NCBI RefSeq assembly: GCF_000233695.2
Contig: NZ_CM001488.1
Location: 140,549 to 204,548, forward strand
DNA length: 64,000 bases
Source of the DNA: Desulfobacter postgatei 2ac9
GTDB lineage: Bacteria > Desulfobacterota > Desulfobacteria > Desulfobacterales > Desulfobacteraceae
Reading direction: 5' to 3'
Below, piece by piece: positions 16,733-25,457 of this stretch. The translations under genes were made by a program, and so were the position numbers. The notes under the pieces were generated by a model, which did not search any database, was not told the DNA's origin, and saw only the letters and a list, made by a program, of their open reading frames with translations. How positions within the stretch are numbered: the stretch's first letter is position 1; the number at the start of each line of letters is the position of its first letter.

Positions 16733-17422
16733 TTAAATCACTTCCGGCCAGGGCATCCGTTTAAACGGATTTTCTTTCATATAATTTTTAACCACAATGC
16801 CCCCCTGCTCCACACACGCAAATTCGGGACCCTGCCTTCCTGACTCGCCGGCTCCGGTGGCTGTTATCAGTCCTATCTTTACCAAACTTGGATTAAATGC
16901 CAGGGAGAATATCATGGCCCCATTATTTTCCGGGTATCCTGCATGGACTTTTCCTGTCAGAGTCCCGAGCACTATAATGTCGCCGCCTGCGGTAAGCTCT
17001 GCACCCGGGTTCACGTCTCCTGTAATTACCAGATGTTTTTTGGCATTGATTTTCTGACCCGAGCGTACCCTGCCCCTGAGCATAAGCACGTCACTTTTAT
17101 GATGGTTCCAGCCCTTGGACAGATCCCTTTGACGGCGCCGTTCGGTGGGAATGGAGCGTTTTTTGGGGGAAGTCGAAATAGTGCCGAGCTCAAAATCGCG
17201 TTCAAGGTGTGATTTTATCCTGTCAATCAGTTCCTCCTGCCCGCTTGCATCACCGATATCAAGGGTCACATCTGCATTTATGGCCAGATGTTTGAGTTTG
17301 TCCAATAATCTGTCAATTTCAGCAATGATTTCAGACTCCGGGTGGGAGGGGTCTATGGTAATCCATAACCCGCTACCGGCACCTTTGAGTTTGACAGGAG
17401 CGGTGTTATCAAAATTTATCAT
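16733..17422 (-). CDS. minC: Septum site-determining protein MinC
   Basis: A 229-residue Z-ring inhibitor. The C-terminal half is the beta-helix domain that binds MinD and FtsZ (VRSGQKINAKKHLVITGDVNPGAELTAGGDIIVLG, shown here only in part as GDVNPGAELTAGGDI). The N-terminal domain is divergent, which is common. Its start codon overlaps the stop of the upstream hybrid histidine kinase by four bases (ATGA at 17419-17422), so translation of the Min proteins is probably coupled to the kinase. Confidence 0.92.
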   Translation of the reverse strand: MINFDNTAPVKLKGAGSGLWITIDPSHPESEIIAEIDRLLDKLKHLAINADVTLDIGDASGQEELIDRIKSHLERDFELGTISTSPKKRSIPTERRRQRDLSKGWNHHKSDVLMLRGRVRSGQKINAKKHLVITGDVNPGAELTAGGDIIVLGTLTGKVHAGYPENNGAMIFSLAFNPSLVKIGLITATGAGESGRQGPEFACVEQGGIVVKNYMKENPFKRMPWPEVI

Positions 17423-18570
17423 TCAAGGATCTCTCTTAATTTATGTGAAAAATCCACCACGGAATAGGGTTTGAGAATATATCCCTTGCAACCCTGCCTG
17501 AGCATTTCCTGGGCATTTTCATCAATAGCATATCCTGTGGAGAGCAGAACCTTAATATCGGGGTTAAGTTTTTTCAACGCCATAAAGACATCCAGCCCAT
17601 CCATGCCCGGCATGATCATATCCAGAACCACAATATTTATGTCGTTCTTTTTTTCTGCGTAGATTTTTAAGGCATCCTTGCCGGAAGCGGCTGTGAAAAC
17701 CGTATAGCCCAGGGCCTTGCATATTGTACGTCCAACGTTGAGAATGCGCTGTTCATCATCCACCAGAAGCACGCACTCATGGCCAAGCTTCAGTTCTTCC
17801 TGGGCAGACGGCAGGTCATCTATGTGGTGGTTGTCCTCTGCCAGGGGGAGAATAACGGAAAAAGAAGAACCGACATTTAAAGAACTCCATACATCAATGA
17901 CGCCCTTGTGATGTCTTACAATTTTCTTGGCAAAAGTAAGACCCAGCCCCTTTTTTTCGGGGAACTGGTTATGGTTGTGGGAATAAAAGGCTTTGAATAT
18001 TTTTTCCAGGGTGGCGCTGTCCATGCCGATACCCGTATCGGATATGGTAATTTTACAAAAAAAACCCGATTCCAATCCAAAGGCGTCTGCCGTACCATTA
18101 AGAATTGCGGCAGCTTCCGTGCGCACGGAAAGTTTGCCCCCTTCGGGCATGGCCTGCAATGCATTATTGACTATGGCGGTGACCACCTGTTTAATTTTTT
18201 CAGGATCGCCTTTGATAATTAAAGGCTTAGCATGCAGACTTACATCCAGGATGATCCGGAGTCCCTTCATATTCAGGGTTTCCAACACAGAGCGAACCAG
18301 CCTATTGACATCCATGCGTGTTAAATAGACCTCATCGGCCATGGCAAAGCCGAGCAGTTGGTTGGCAAGATCAGAGCCCTTGTCAACGCTGGACAAAATT
18401 TCAATAATATGGCCGTAGAGCGGGTCTGTGGGATTCACATTATTCAGCATCAAAGAGGCATGCCCCTTGATGGCGGTCAACAGATTGTTTACGTCATGGG
18501 CAATGCCGTTGGCAAGCGCCTCCACAGCATCTGTTTTCTCAAACTGGGTTGCAGTTGTAATATGTTCCAT
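17419..18570 (-). CDS. Sensorless hybrid histidine kinase with receiver domain
   Basis: A 383-residue protein that begins almost directly with a dimerisation/phosphoacceptor domain (ALANGIAHDVNNLLTAI, His25), then an HATPase domain (IVNNALQAMPEGG, DTGIGMDSATLEKIFKAFYSH, GLGLTFAKKI), then a receiver domain (CVLLVDDEQRI; phospho-Asp in VVLDMIMPGMDGLDVF near 313). No transmembrane, PAS or GAF input region precedes the histidine, so a signal must come through a partner protein. It follows a NarL-type regulator by 36 bases and overlaps minC by ATGA. Confidence 0.9.
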   Translation of the reverse strand: MEHITTATQFEKTDAVEALANGIAHDVNNLLTAIKGHASLMLNNVNPTDPLYGHIIEILSSVDKGSDLANQLLGFAMADEVYLTRMDVNRLVRSVLETLNMKGLRIILDVSLHAKPLIIKGDPEKIKQVVTAIVNNALQAMPEGGKLSVRTEAAAILNGTADAFGLESGFFCKITISDTGIGMDSATLEKIFKAFYSHNHNQFPEKKGLGLTFAKKIVRHHKGVIDVWSSLNVGSSFSVILPLAEDNHHIDDLPSAQEELKLGHECVLLVDDEQRILNVGRTICKALGYTVFTAASGKDALKIYAEKKNDINIVVLDMIMPGMDGLDVFMALKKLNPDIKVLLSTGYAIDENAQEMLRQGCKGYILKPYSVVDFSHKLREILE

Positions 18571-18606
18571 TCAGTCCGTATCCTGGTGTATCGTCCTTGC
18601 CGGTGT

Positions 18607-19257
18607 CTATTCCAGGTCGATGATGCCTTCAAGGATGGCATACTTGGTTAATCCGGCCACTGAGAAAATATTTAGTTTTTTCATAATATTTCTTCGATGG
18701 GTCTCCACGGTTTTAATACTTACACCCAGTGTCTCGGCAAGATCTCTGGTTTTTTTGCCTTCAGCAATCAATTGAAGGACCTTGCGTTCCTTCCGGGAAA
18801 TTTTATTGAATTGGGTTTGAGCCTTGCATGCGCTCAGATCCTTACCCAGGTCGTTGGTACACATTCTGGCAATGACGGGTGTCAGGTAAAAATTTGTACG
18901 GAGAACTTCCTGGATGGCATCATAGATTTCATCAAAGGCAGACACCTTAAGAATATAGCCGGAAGCGCCCGAATCAAACATTTTATCAACAATTTTTTTA
19001 CTCGAATGCATAGACAGCGCGATCACCCTGGTATGGGGAACCTCTTTCCTGATCTTGGCTGTAGCTTCCACACCGTTAAGATCAGGCATGGAGATGTCCA
19101 TCATTACAATATCTGGCTTAAGGATGATTGCCTTTTCAACCGCTTCTCTGCCGTTCTTTGCAATATCTATGACCTGTATACCCTTGTTTTCCAGAAGGCT
19201 TCTTAACCCCTCCCGAATAATGGCATGGTCGTCAGTTATAAGAACTTTTAACTGCAT
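18607..19257 (-). CDS. NarL/FixJ-family response regulator
   Basis: A 216-residue regulator: receiver domain with the acidic pair ITDDH (9-11), phospho-acceptor Asp54 in VMMDISMPDLNGVEA and the conserved Lys region; LuxR-type helix-turn-helix at about 150-210 (RKVLQLIAEGKKTRDLAETL, VSIKTVETHRRNIMKKL). It is the first gene of the unit that continues into the hybrid kinase and minCDE, and is the plausible output partner of that kinase. Targets unknown. Confidence 0.92.
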   Translation of the reverse strand: MQLKVLITDDHAIIREGLRSLLENKGIQVIDIAKNGREAVEKAIILKPDIVMMDISMPDLNGVEATAKIRKEVPHTRVIALSMHSSKKIVDKMFDSGASGYILKVSAFDEIYDAIQEVLRTNFYLTPVIARMCTNDLGKDLSACKAQTQFNKISRKERKVLQLIAEGKKTRDLAETLGVSIKTVETHRRNIMKKLNIFSVAGLTKYAILEGIIDLE

Positions 19258-19340
19258 ATGGCTCCAAAATATTTTATCAAAGTCTATATTGAAGATTGAT
19301 TAAAATCAAATATTAATTAAATTATCTTTGCACTAAAAAG

Positions 19341-19366
19341 CTGCGGTTGAGTCCGCAATTTTTTTT
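19341..19366. terminator. Terminator-like hairpin between divergent genes
   Basis: TGCGG (19342-19346), loop TTGAGT, CCGCA (19353-19357), followed by a run of T on the plus strand and flanked by AAAAAG on the left. It lies about 100 bases upstream of both the response regulator (minus) and aroB (plus). Where a promoter would be expected instead, it could be an attenuator in one leader or a leftover terminator; I cannot tell which. Confidence 0.5.
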
Positions 19367-19469
19367 AGTTTGCCCATACCCGCGAATATTGTTAAAAACA
19401 TATGGAACTAAAAATAATATTAACTGAAGAAAATGAATACCAACCAGACCATTTCCCAAGGTAAAAAAT

Positions 19470-20507
19470 ATGATTCAAACCTTTACAGTTGAAGGCCGGC
19501 AAGGAACATCCGCCATCCATGTGGGAGAATCCTTGTCCCGTGTAGGAGATTACCTGCCGGATCAGGGTTCTGTGGTTATTGTTACCGATGAAAACATCCT
19601 CAAGCATTACGGCGCATCATTCCCTGCCGGTCATGTGATCACCGTCGGAACCGGGGAAAAGATAAAAACCCTTGCTACGGTAGAATATATTCTGCGGGAA
19701 ATGATTAAGGCCGGATGCGACAGGTCAAGTTTTTTGCTGGCTATCGGCGGGGGCATTGTCTGTGACATTGCCGGTTTTGTGGCGTCTGTATTTCTAAGAG
19801 GCATCCGTTTCGGCTTTGTTTCAACCTCTCTTCTTTCCCAGGTGGATGCCAGCGTCGGAGGCAAAAACGGCGTCAATCTGGATGCCTTTAAAAATATGGT
19901 GGGGGTCTTCAGCCAACCCCAATTTGTGCTGTGTGACATCGACATGCTCTCCACGTTGCCGGACAGGGAAATCTCCAACGGCCTGGCCGAGATTGTCAAA
20001 CATGGACTGATCAAGGATCGGCACCTTCTGGAATTTGTCGAAAACAACCGCGATAAAGCCCTGAACCGGGACCGGGAAACGGTTTTCCGGATGGTTGCGG
20101 CTTCAGTGGCCATTAAATCCGGTGTGGTCCAGGCAGATGAACGGGAGACCGGGGAACGCCGCAAGCTTAACTTCGGCCACACCATCGGACATGCGTTTGA
20201 AAAATTGAATCCCTGCGGCCATGGCCGTGCGGTCGCCGCAGGAATGGTCGCGGCAGCACAATTTTCCCAACAGAGAGGGTACATCAATCAAGGGGATGTG
20301 GACCGAATCAAAGATCTGCTCTTAGGACTTGGGCTGCCTGTTACCTTTGATTTTCCCCCGGAACAAATCATTGAGGCGGCATCCAGGGATAAGAAAAAAC
20401 AAGGCCATAATCTCTTTTTTGTTTTTCTTGGACAGATCGGACAGGCCAGGGTGGAAAAGATCAGCTATGATGACCTAAACGTTTTTATTCGTGGATATTT
20501 TGCCTAA
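19470..20507 (+). CDS. aroB: 3-dehydroquinate synthase
   Basis: A 345-residue shikimate-pathway enzyme that converts DAHP to 3-dehydroquinate using NAD and a divalent metal. Visible signatures are the nucleotide-binding AIGGGIVCDIAGFVASVFLRG, the substrate/metal regions STSLLSQVDASVGGKNGVN, GLAEIVKHGLI (metal-binding Glu/His) and LNFGHTIGHAFEK. Length is typical. It stands apart from other aro genes. Confidence 0.96.
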   Translation: MIQTFTVEGRQGTSAIHVGESLSRVGDYLPDQGSVVIVTDENILKHYGASFPAGHVITVGTGEKIKTLATVEYILREMIKAGCDRSSFLLAIGGGIVCDIAGFVASVFLRGIRFGFVSTSLLSQVDASVGGKNGVNLDAFKNMVGVFSQPQFVLCDIDMLSTLPDREISNGLAEIVKHGLIKDRHLLEFVENNRDKALNRDRETVFRMVAASVAIKSGVVQADERETGERRKLNFGHTIGHAFEKLNPCGHGRAVAAGMVAAAQFSQQRGYINQGDVDRIKDLLLGLGLPVTFDFPPEQIIEAASRDKKKQGHNLFFVFLGQIGQARVEKISYDDLNVFIRGYFA

Positions 20508-20581
20508 TATTCGTTAAAAAAGAGTAACTTTGGTTGCGGTAACTCACCGCATATAAACAAGGAATGAAGGAGATTGAAATT

Positions 20582-21157
20582 ATGGCACGTCTTAAAGGAA
20601 CCAGAACAGAAAAGAACCTGCTCACCGCCTTTGCCGGTGAATCCCAGGCAAGAATGCGCTACACCTATTTTGCCAGTCAGGCTAAAAAGGACGGATATGT
20701 CCAGATTTCTGCAATTTTTGCCGAAACTGCCGATCAGGAAAAAGAGCATGCAAAGCGCTTTTTTAAATTTCTTGAAGGTGGGGAGGTCGAGATTACCGGG
20801 ACCTTTCCTGCGGGTGTCATTGGCACCACACTGGAGAATCTGAAATCGGCTGCGGCCGGAGAAAATGAAGAGTGGTCCCATATGTATCCAGCGTTTGCCG
20901 CCATTGCCAGGGAAGAGGGTTTTGATGACATTGCCCTGGTTTTTGAAATGGTGTCTGTTGCTGAAAAACAGCATGAAAAAAGATACAATGACATGGCGGC
21001 CAATATTGAAGCGGGCACGGTTTTCAAAAAGAATGCCCCGGTCACCTGGCGGTGTCGAAACTGCGGTTATCTGCATGAAGGGACTGAAGCCGTTGAAATG
21101 TGCCCGGCCTGTGCCCATCCCCAGGCTCATTTTGAGGTCCTGGGTGAAAACTGGTAA
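20582..21157 (+). CDS. rbr: Rubrerythrin
   Basis: A 191-residue rubrerythrin, a cytoplasmic peroxide reductase of anaerobes. The ferritin-like di-iron domain has EsQARMRY and two ExxH motifs (DQEKEHAKRF; VAEKQHEKRY), and the C-terminal rubredoxin domain has two CxxC pairs (RCRNCGY; MCPACAHPQ). I prefer the ATG at 20582 (MARLKGTRTEKN), the usual family start, with AAGGAGA about ten bases upstream; an in-frame ATG at 20564 would add six residues. Followed by a terminator. Fits an oxygen-sensitive sulfate reducer. Confidence 0.95.
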   Translation: MARLKGTRTEKNLLTAFAGESQARMRYTYFASQAKKDGYVQISAIFAETADQEKEHAKRFFKFLEGGEVEITGTFPAGVIGTTLENLKSAAAGENEEWSHMYPAFAAIAREEGFDDIALVFEMVSVAEKQHEKRYNDMAANIEAGTVFKKNAPVTWRCRNCGYLHEGTEAVEMCPACAHPQAHFEVLGENW

Positions 21158-21172
21158 TCGAAAAGTCCCAAG

Positions 21173-21215
21173 TAGGGATGCGCTTTGTTCTTTTGTTTGG
21201 CAAGGCGCATCCCTA
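21173..21215 (+). terminator. Intrinsic terminator after rubrerythrin
   Basis: Inverted repeat TAGGGATGCGC (21173-21183) / GCGCATCCCTA (21205-21215) with a 21-base loop, followed by a weak AAATTTT tail. Confidence 0.65.
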
Positions 21216-21313
21216 AATTTTAACAGCAATGCTGAATTTTGACGTCCCAAATTGACAAAACCCGATTATGAACTTATAGTTACGGCAATTTTAACCTAAA
21301 ATAGGAAATAGCT

Positions 21314-21640
21314 ATGGCCGAAAATATTATTCATCTCAATGATGAAGACTTCGACGAATTGTTAAAAACTTCTGACAAGCCGATTATGGTCGATTTCTGG
21401 GCACCCTGGTGCGGCCCGTGCAAAGCCATTGGCCCTACCCTTGAAGCATTAGCCAATGAATTTGGTGATCAGATAACCATTGCCAAGGTCAACGTTGACG
21501 ACAACCCCATAAGCCCCAGCAAACATAATGTACAGGCCATACCAACCCTTATCTTTTTTAAGGATGGAGCAGTTGTCAATCAGATTACCGGCATGGTCGC
21601 AAAGGAAAAACTTGAAGAGGCCATCAAAAGCGTTCTTTAA
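21314..21640 (+). CDS. trxA: Thioredoxin
   Basis: A 108-residue classic thioredoxin with the active site WAPWCGPCKAI at about 30-40 and the cis-proline region IPTLIFFKDG. It reduces protein disulfides in the cytoplasm and is re-reduced by the thioredoxin reductase encoded 12 bases downstream, behind a strong AAGGAGG. Confidence 0.97.
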   Translation: MAENIIHLNDEDFDELLKTSDKPIMVDFWAPWCGPCKAIGPTLEALANEFGDQITIAKVNVDDNPISPSKHNVQAIPTLIFFKDGAVVNQITGMVAKEKLEEAIKSVL

Positions 21641-21651
21641 GGAGGTTTTCA

Positions 21652-22566
21652 ATGAGTGAATATGATCTGGTGATCATCGGTGCCGGGCCCGCCGGTCTGA
21701 CCGCAGGACTGTATGCGGCCCGGGCTCGGATGAATGTTTTACTGATTGAAAAGGCTGTGCCTGGAGGGCAGATCCTTGTAACGGACTGGATTGAAAATTA
21801 TCCCGGATTCCCCGAAGGGATTTCCGGATATGACCTGGCCGAAAAAATAAAAGAGCAGGCGTTGACTCTCGGTTTAAACATTGAAACCGCAGAGGTTCAG
21901 GGGCTTGATCTTTCCGGAACGATCAAGGAAGTTATTTTCAAGGAAAAACGCATCAAAACCAAATCCCTGATCATAGCCTCGGGCGCATCGCCCAAAAGAC
22001 CCGGAATCGGTGAGGAGAAGTTCATGGGTAAAGGAGTCTCCTTTTGCGCCACCTGTGACGGGCCTTTTTTCCGGGACAAGGTGCTAGTTGCGGTAGGCGG
22101 CGGGGATACAGCGATTCAGGAATCCATTTTCCTCACCAAATTTGCTAAAAAAGTGTATGTGGTTCATCGCAGGGATGAACTTCGGGCCACTAAGATTCTT
22201 CAGGAAAGAGCTTTTGCCAACGACAAAATTGAATTCCTCTGGGATAGTGTAGTGACGGGTATGGATGGATTTTTTGGCGTTGAAAAAGTTCATGTCAAAA
22301 ATTTAAAAACCGGCAATGAGTCCCAAATTGAAGCGAACGGCTGCTTTATCTGGATCGGTATTCTGCCGAACACCGAATTTATAAAAGGTGATGTGAAGAC
22401 CGATGAAAGCGGGTTTATTGTTGTGGACACAAAAATGCAGACCAACGTACCCGGTGTATTCGCCATCGGCGATGTCAGGGATACGCCTTTGCGCCAGATT
22501 GCAACAGCTGTGGGAGATGGTGCTATAGCTGCGGTCAGTGCAGAGCATTATATAGAGAACTTATAA
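21652..22566 (+). CDS. trxB: Thioredoxin reductase
   Basis: A 304-residue low-molecular-weight flavoprotein: FAD-binding GAGPAGLTAGLYAARA near the N-terminus, redox-active CATCDG (about 124-129), NAD(P)H-binding GGGDTAIQES, and the second FAD motif GVFAIGDVRDTPLRQIATAVGDG. Transfers electrons from NAD(P)H to thioredoxin. Preceded by AAGGAGG; bamD follows two bases after its stop, indicating one transcript trxA-trxB-bamD. Confidence 0.97.
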   Translation: MSEYDLVIIGAGPAGLTAGLYAARARMNVLLIEKAVPGGQILVTDWIENYPGFPEGISGYDLAEKIKEQALTLGLNIETAEVQGLDLSGTIKEVIFKEKRIKTKSLIIASGASPKRPGIGEEKFMGKGVSFCATCDGPFFRDKVLVAVGGGDTAIQESIFLTKFAKKVYVVHRRDELRATKILQERAFANDKIEFLWDSVVTGMDGFFGVEKVHVKNLKTGNESQIEANGCFIWIGILPNTEFIKGDVKTDESGFIVVDTKMQTNVPGVFAIGDVRDTPLRQIATAVGDGAIAAVSAEHYIENL

Positions 22567-22568
22567 AA

Positions 22569-23252
22569 ATGAAAAAATTTTTCATTACAGGGTTGGTCTT
22601 TCTTTTGCTGTCAGGGTGTTCCCTGTATGAAGAAAAGCATCAGATGAACAAAAATGCCCAGCAGCTGGCAGCAGAAGGCGCCGCTTCATTTATAAATGAG
22701 GATTACGAAGATGCGATCAAGGCATATACCGACCTGAAAGACTGGTATCCGTTTAGTAAATATGCCATTCTGGCGGAATTAAAGATTGCCGATGCGCATT
22801 TTCATCTTGAGGAGTATCCTGAGGCTATTGCCGCCTATGAAAACTTTGAGAAAATGCATCCCAAAAATGAGGCTGTGCCCTATATCATCAATCAAATCGC
22901 CATGTGCTGGTTTAATCAGATAGATACCATCGACAGGGATGAAACGCCTGCAAAAAAGGCCATGGCTGAGTTTGAAAGGCTGATCCGGTTATTCCCGGAA
23001 GATGAGCACAGCCAGGAGGCTCTGGCGCATATTGACGCCTGCATCGATAATATGGCCGCTCATGAGCTCTATGTCGCTAATTTTTATAATAAAACAGAAA
23101 AATACGAAGCTGCGCTTAAACGTTACCAGTATATTGTGGAAAACTATGCAGGGACAGATCAAAGCCGGATCGCCCTTGAAAAAATTCCCGGGGTGTCTGA
23201 ACACATTAAAGAAGTCGAATCCGACAACGACGAAAACAACGACGAAAAATAA
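22569..23252 (+). CDS. bamD: Outer membrane assembly lipoprotein BamD
   Basis: A 227-residue lipoprotein with signal peptide and lipobox LLLSGC (Cys17), followed by tetratricopeptide-type repeats (GAASFINEDYEDAIKAY, ADAHFHLEEYPEAIAAYENF). BamD is an essential part of the BAM complex that inserts beta-barrel proteins into the outer membrane. The C-terminal tail is acidic. Length fits the family. Coupled tightly to trxB. Confidence 0.9.
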   Translation: MKKFFITGLVFLLLSGCSLYEEKHQMNKNAQQLAAEGAASFINEDYEDAIKAYTDLKDWYPFSKYAILAELKIADAHFHLEEYPEAIAAYENFEKMHPKNEAVPYIINQIAMCWFNQIDTIDRDETPAKKAMAEFERLIRLFPEDEHSQEALAHIDACIDNMAAHELYVANFYNKTEKYEAALKRYQYIVENYAGTDQSRIALEKIPGVSEHIKEVESDNDENNDEK

Positions 23253-23333
23253 AAATCCTTTACTTTTATTTTAATATGTTGTATTCATTTTGGGTTTTAA
23301 TTTTGATAGAGCGATTTTATTAGGAGTATAAAT

Positions 23334-23528
23334 ATGTCAAAAGAATGTGCAATCTGTGGAAAAAGACCAATGGTCGGCAATAATGTCAGCCATGCCCATA
23401 ATCTCAATAAAAGGCGCTTCAATCCCAATCTCCAGAGAGTTCGTGCGGTGATTAAGCCGGGTTGCGTCAGAAAAATAGATGTATGCACATCCTGCATCAA
23501 GGCAGGAAAAGTTACCAAAGCCTCTTAG
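23334..23528 (+). CDS. rpmB: 50S ribosomal protein L28
   Basis: A 64-residue L28 with the family start [21 protein letters not shown]. Two CxxC pairs (CAIC, CTSC) mark it as the zinc-binding form. Preceded by TTAGGAGT and followed by a large inverted repeat. Confidence 0.96.
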   Translation: MSKECAICGKRPMVGNNVSHAHNLNKRRFNPNLQRVRAVIKPGCVRKIDVCTSCIKAGKVTKAS

Positions 23529-23537
23529 TGTTTGAAC

Positions 23538-23645
23538 AAAAAGTCACCCATGTGCGACGTTGCATAAAAATTTGCAATCCTTACAACCTTCCAGGTTGCT
23601 CCGGTTACAAATTTTTATGAGCCTTGAATCTGGGTGACTTTTTTT
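23538..23645. terminator. Nested long inverted repeat after rpmB
   Basis: A three-level inverted repeat: outer arms AAAAAGTCACCCA / TGGGTGACTTTTT, middle arms CATAAAAATTTG (23563-23574) / CAAATTTTTATG (23608-23619), and a small inner AACCT/AGGTT hairpin. The last T-run makes it a likely terminator for rpmB, but the size (about 108 bases) and nested symmetry are unusual and could also mark a small repeat element. Confidence 0.65.
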
Positions 23646-23738
23646 CCAAACACGGGTTCCTGCGCAACTCTAAATAAAAATTCGCTATTAGGGTTGATAA
23701 ATTATTACCCTTTTATAGAATTAAAAATATTATCAGTA

Positions 23739-23770
23739 AATTCCGGGTATGCTCTCGCATACCCGGAATT
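23739..23770 (-). terminator. Intrinsic terminator of the PIN-PhoH gene
   Basis: Perfect 14-base arms AATTCCGGGTATGC / GCATACCCGGAATT around a TCTC loop, lying 19 bases past the stop of the minus-strand PIN-PhoH gene. The first arm is A/T-rich outside, giving a short U-tract for minus-strand RNA. Confidence 0.75.
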
Positions 23771-23788
23771 TTGTTGTTCAACCTTGGG

Positions 23789-25108
23789 CTATAATATTTT
23801 TGAAGCTAACTCGGCCAATTCAGAACGCTCACCTTTCTCAAGATTGATGTGGGCATAAATCTTCTGTCCCTTCATCTTTTCTATGATATAGGCAAGGCCA
23901 TTGGTTTGGGTATCCAGATAGGGGTGGTCTATCTGGAATATATCCCCTGTAAAAACAATTTTTGTACCCTCCCCTGCCCGGGTGATGATGGTTTTTACCT
24001 CATGGGGCGTCAGGTTCTGGGCCTCATCCACGATAAAAAAGACCCGTACAATAGATCGGCCCCTGATATATGAAATCGGTGTGATAACGATCTTTTCCTC
24101 TTCTATTAACTCCTTGATATTTTTTCCGTTGGAACCATTTTCATTAAATTGATTCTGTATAACAGAGAGGTTGTCATACAGGGGTTGCATATAGGGGTCC
24201 AGCTTGGACGCCACATCGCCGGGAAGAAACCCTAAATCTTTGTTGCTCAGCGGAACCACAGGCCGGGCGATGAAAATCTGGCGGTAAAACTGCTTTTTAG
24301 CCAGGGCGGCGGCCAGAGCCAGCAGGGTTTTTCCGGTACCTGCTTTGCCGGAAATGGTAACAAGGGATATATCCGGATTAAGCATGGCATTCAGGGCAAA
24401 TGTCTGCTCCGAATTCCGCGGTTTGATGCCGTAGCATGTTCTGGGTTGAATCAATTTGACGGTCTGACTTGCGCCGTCAAAATAGGCCAGGGCTGATTTG
24501 GATCCGTTTTTCAGTATCACATTTTCATTGGCAAAAAGAGCAACTTCCTGGCCCAGGCTTGCGGTTTGGGTTTCATAGGGCTTCTGATACAGGTCGCTCA
24601 GTACCTGGGAGCTGATGTTATTCACCACCTTCATACCCGTGTACATCTCGGAGATGTTTTCAACAAACTGGGAGTTGTAATTTTCAGTTTTTAAACCAAT
24701 GGAGCGGGCTTTCAGGCGCAAGTTCACGTCCTTGGTTACAAAAACAACATTTTTAAAACCATTTTCTTTGGCAATGGAATAGGCAGTATTTATAATTCTG
24801 ATATCCGGGGTGATTTCATTAAAATTGTTTTTAATTATGGGATCCAAGGGGGTATCCAGGCGAATGGCAATATTGCCTTTTCCGTTATCAATGGGCGCCC
24901 CGCCGTTGAGCACCGTATCACAGGATAAAGCATCCAGGGTCCTTAAAAAGTCCCGGGCATTGCAATTAATGACATTGTTCCCTTTTTTAAATTTATCCAG
25001 TTCCTCAATAACCGTAATGGGAATATAAATGTCATTGTCTTTGAATTGATGAATGCATCCGCTGTCATGTAGGATGACGTTGGTATCCAGGATAAAAATT
25101 TTTTTCAT
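23789..25108 (-). CDS. PIN-domain/PhoH-type ATPase (PhoH2-like)
   Basis: A 439-residue fusion of an N-terminal PIN ribonuclease-like domain (FILDTNVILHDSG, VTKDVNLRLKA) and a C-terminal PhoH ATPase (SGKAGTGKTLLALAAAL Walker A; FFIVDEAQNLTPHEVKTI Walker B; VFTGD). PhoH2-type proteins have RNA-unwinding and RNase activity in other bacteria. I start it at the ATG at 25108, which has GGAG seven bases upstream; an upstream in-frame extension to 25255 lacks family similarity. Gene stands alone between two hairpins. Confidence 0.88.
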   Translation of the reverse strand: MKKIFILDTNVILHDSGCIHQFKDNDIYIPITVIEELDKFKKGNNVINCNARDFLRTLDALSCDTVLNGGAPIDNGKGNIAIRLDTPLDPIIKNNFNEITPDIRIINTAYSIAKENGFKNVVFVTKDVNLRLKARSIGLKTENYNSQFVENISEMYTGMKVVNNISSQVLSDLYQKPYETQTASLGQEVALFANENVILKNGSKSALAYFDGASQTVKLIQPRTCYGIKPRNSEQTFALNAMLNPDISLVTISGKAGTGKTLLALAAALAKKQFYRQIFIARPVVPLSNKDLGFLPGDVASKLDPYMQPLYDNLSVIQNQFNENGSNGKNIKELIEEEKIVITPISYIRGRSIVRVFFIVDEAQNLTPHEVKTIITRAGEGTKIVFTGDIFQIDHPYLDTQTNGLAYIIEKMKGQKIYAHINLEKGERSELAELASKIL

Positions 25109-25342
25109 ACAGATCTCCGCATTAAAATAAAAATTTTTAAACAGGCTCTCAAGGTGTGGTTGATTCAAGTATTGATCGAGAGCAAGGAGGTTGGTTACCG
25201 GACCTTTCCTTTCCGGTCTTCTGGCGGGGAGTGGTAAATTGAAAACGTTTACCATAATATTCCAGGCTAAAGCGTTAATGTTCGGGCCGGGTCAGCCCTA
25301 TTTAAGAAGATTAGGCTCGACGATCCTGACAGGCTGTTGAGC

Positions 25343-25370
25343 ATAATTAAACAATTCTTTGTTTAATTAT
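25343..25370. terminator. AT-only hairpin between relA/spoT and PIN-PhoH genes
   Basis: Perfect 12-base arms ATAATTAAACAA / TTGTTTAATTAT with a TTCT loop in the 349-base gap between the relA/spoT stop and the PIN-PhoH start, both minus strand. Probably ends the ispG-proS-relA/spoT transcript. Nothing else recognisable lies in the gap. Confidence 0.5.
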
Positions 25371-25457
25371 TATAAAGTTTGGTTAGGAAATGATGAAGGC
25401 AGAACAATATTACAATTTTAAAAGCCTCTTTAAACGGCAAATAATATGGATGGTGTT

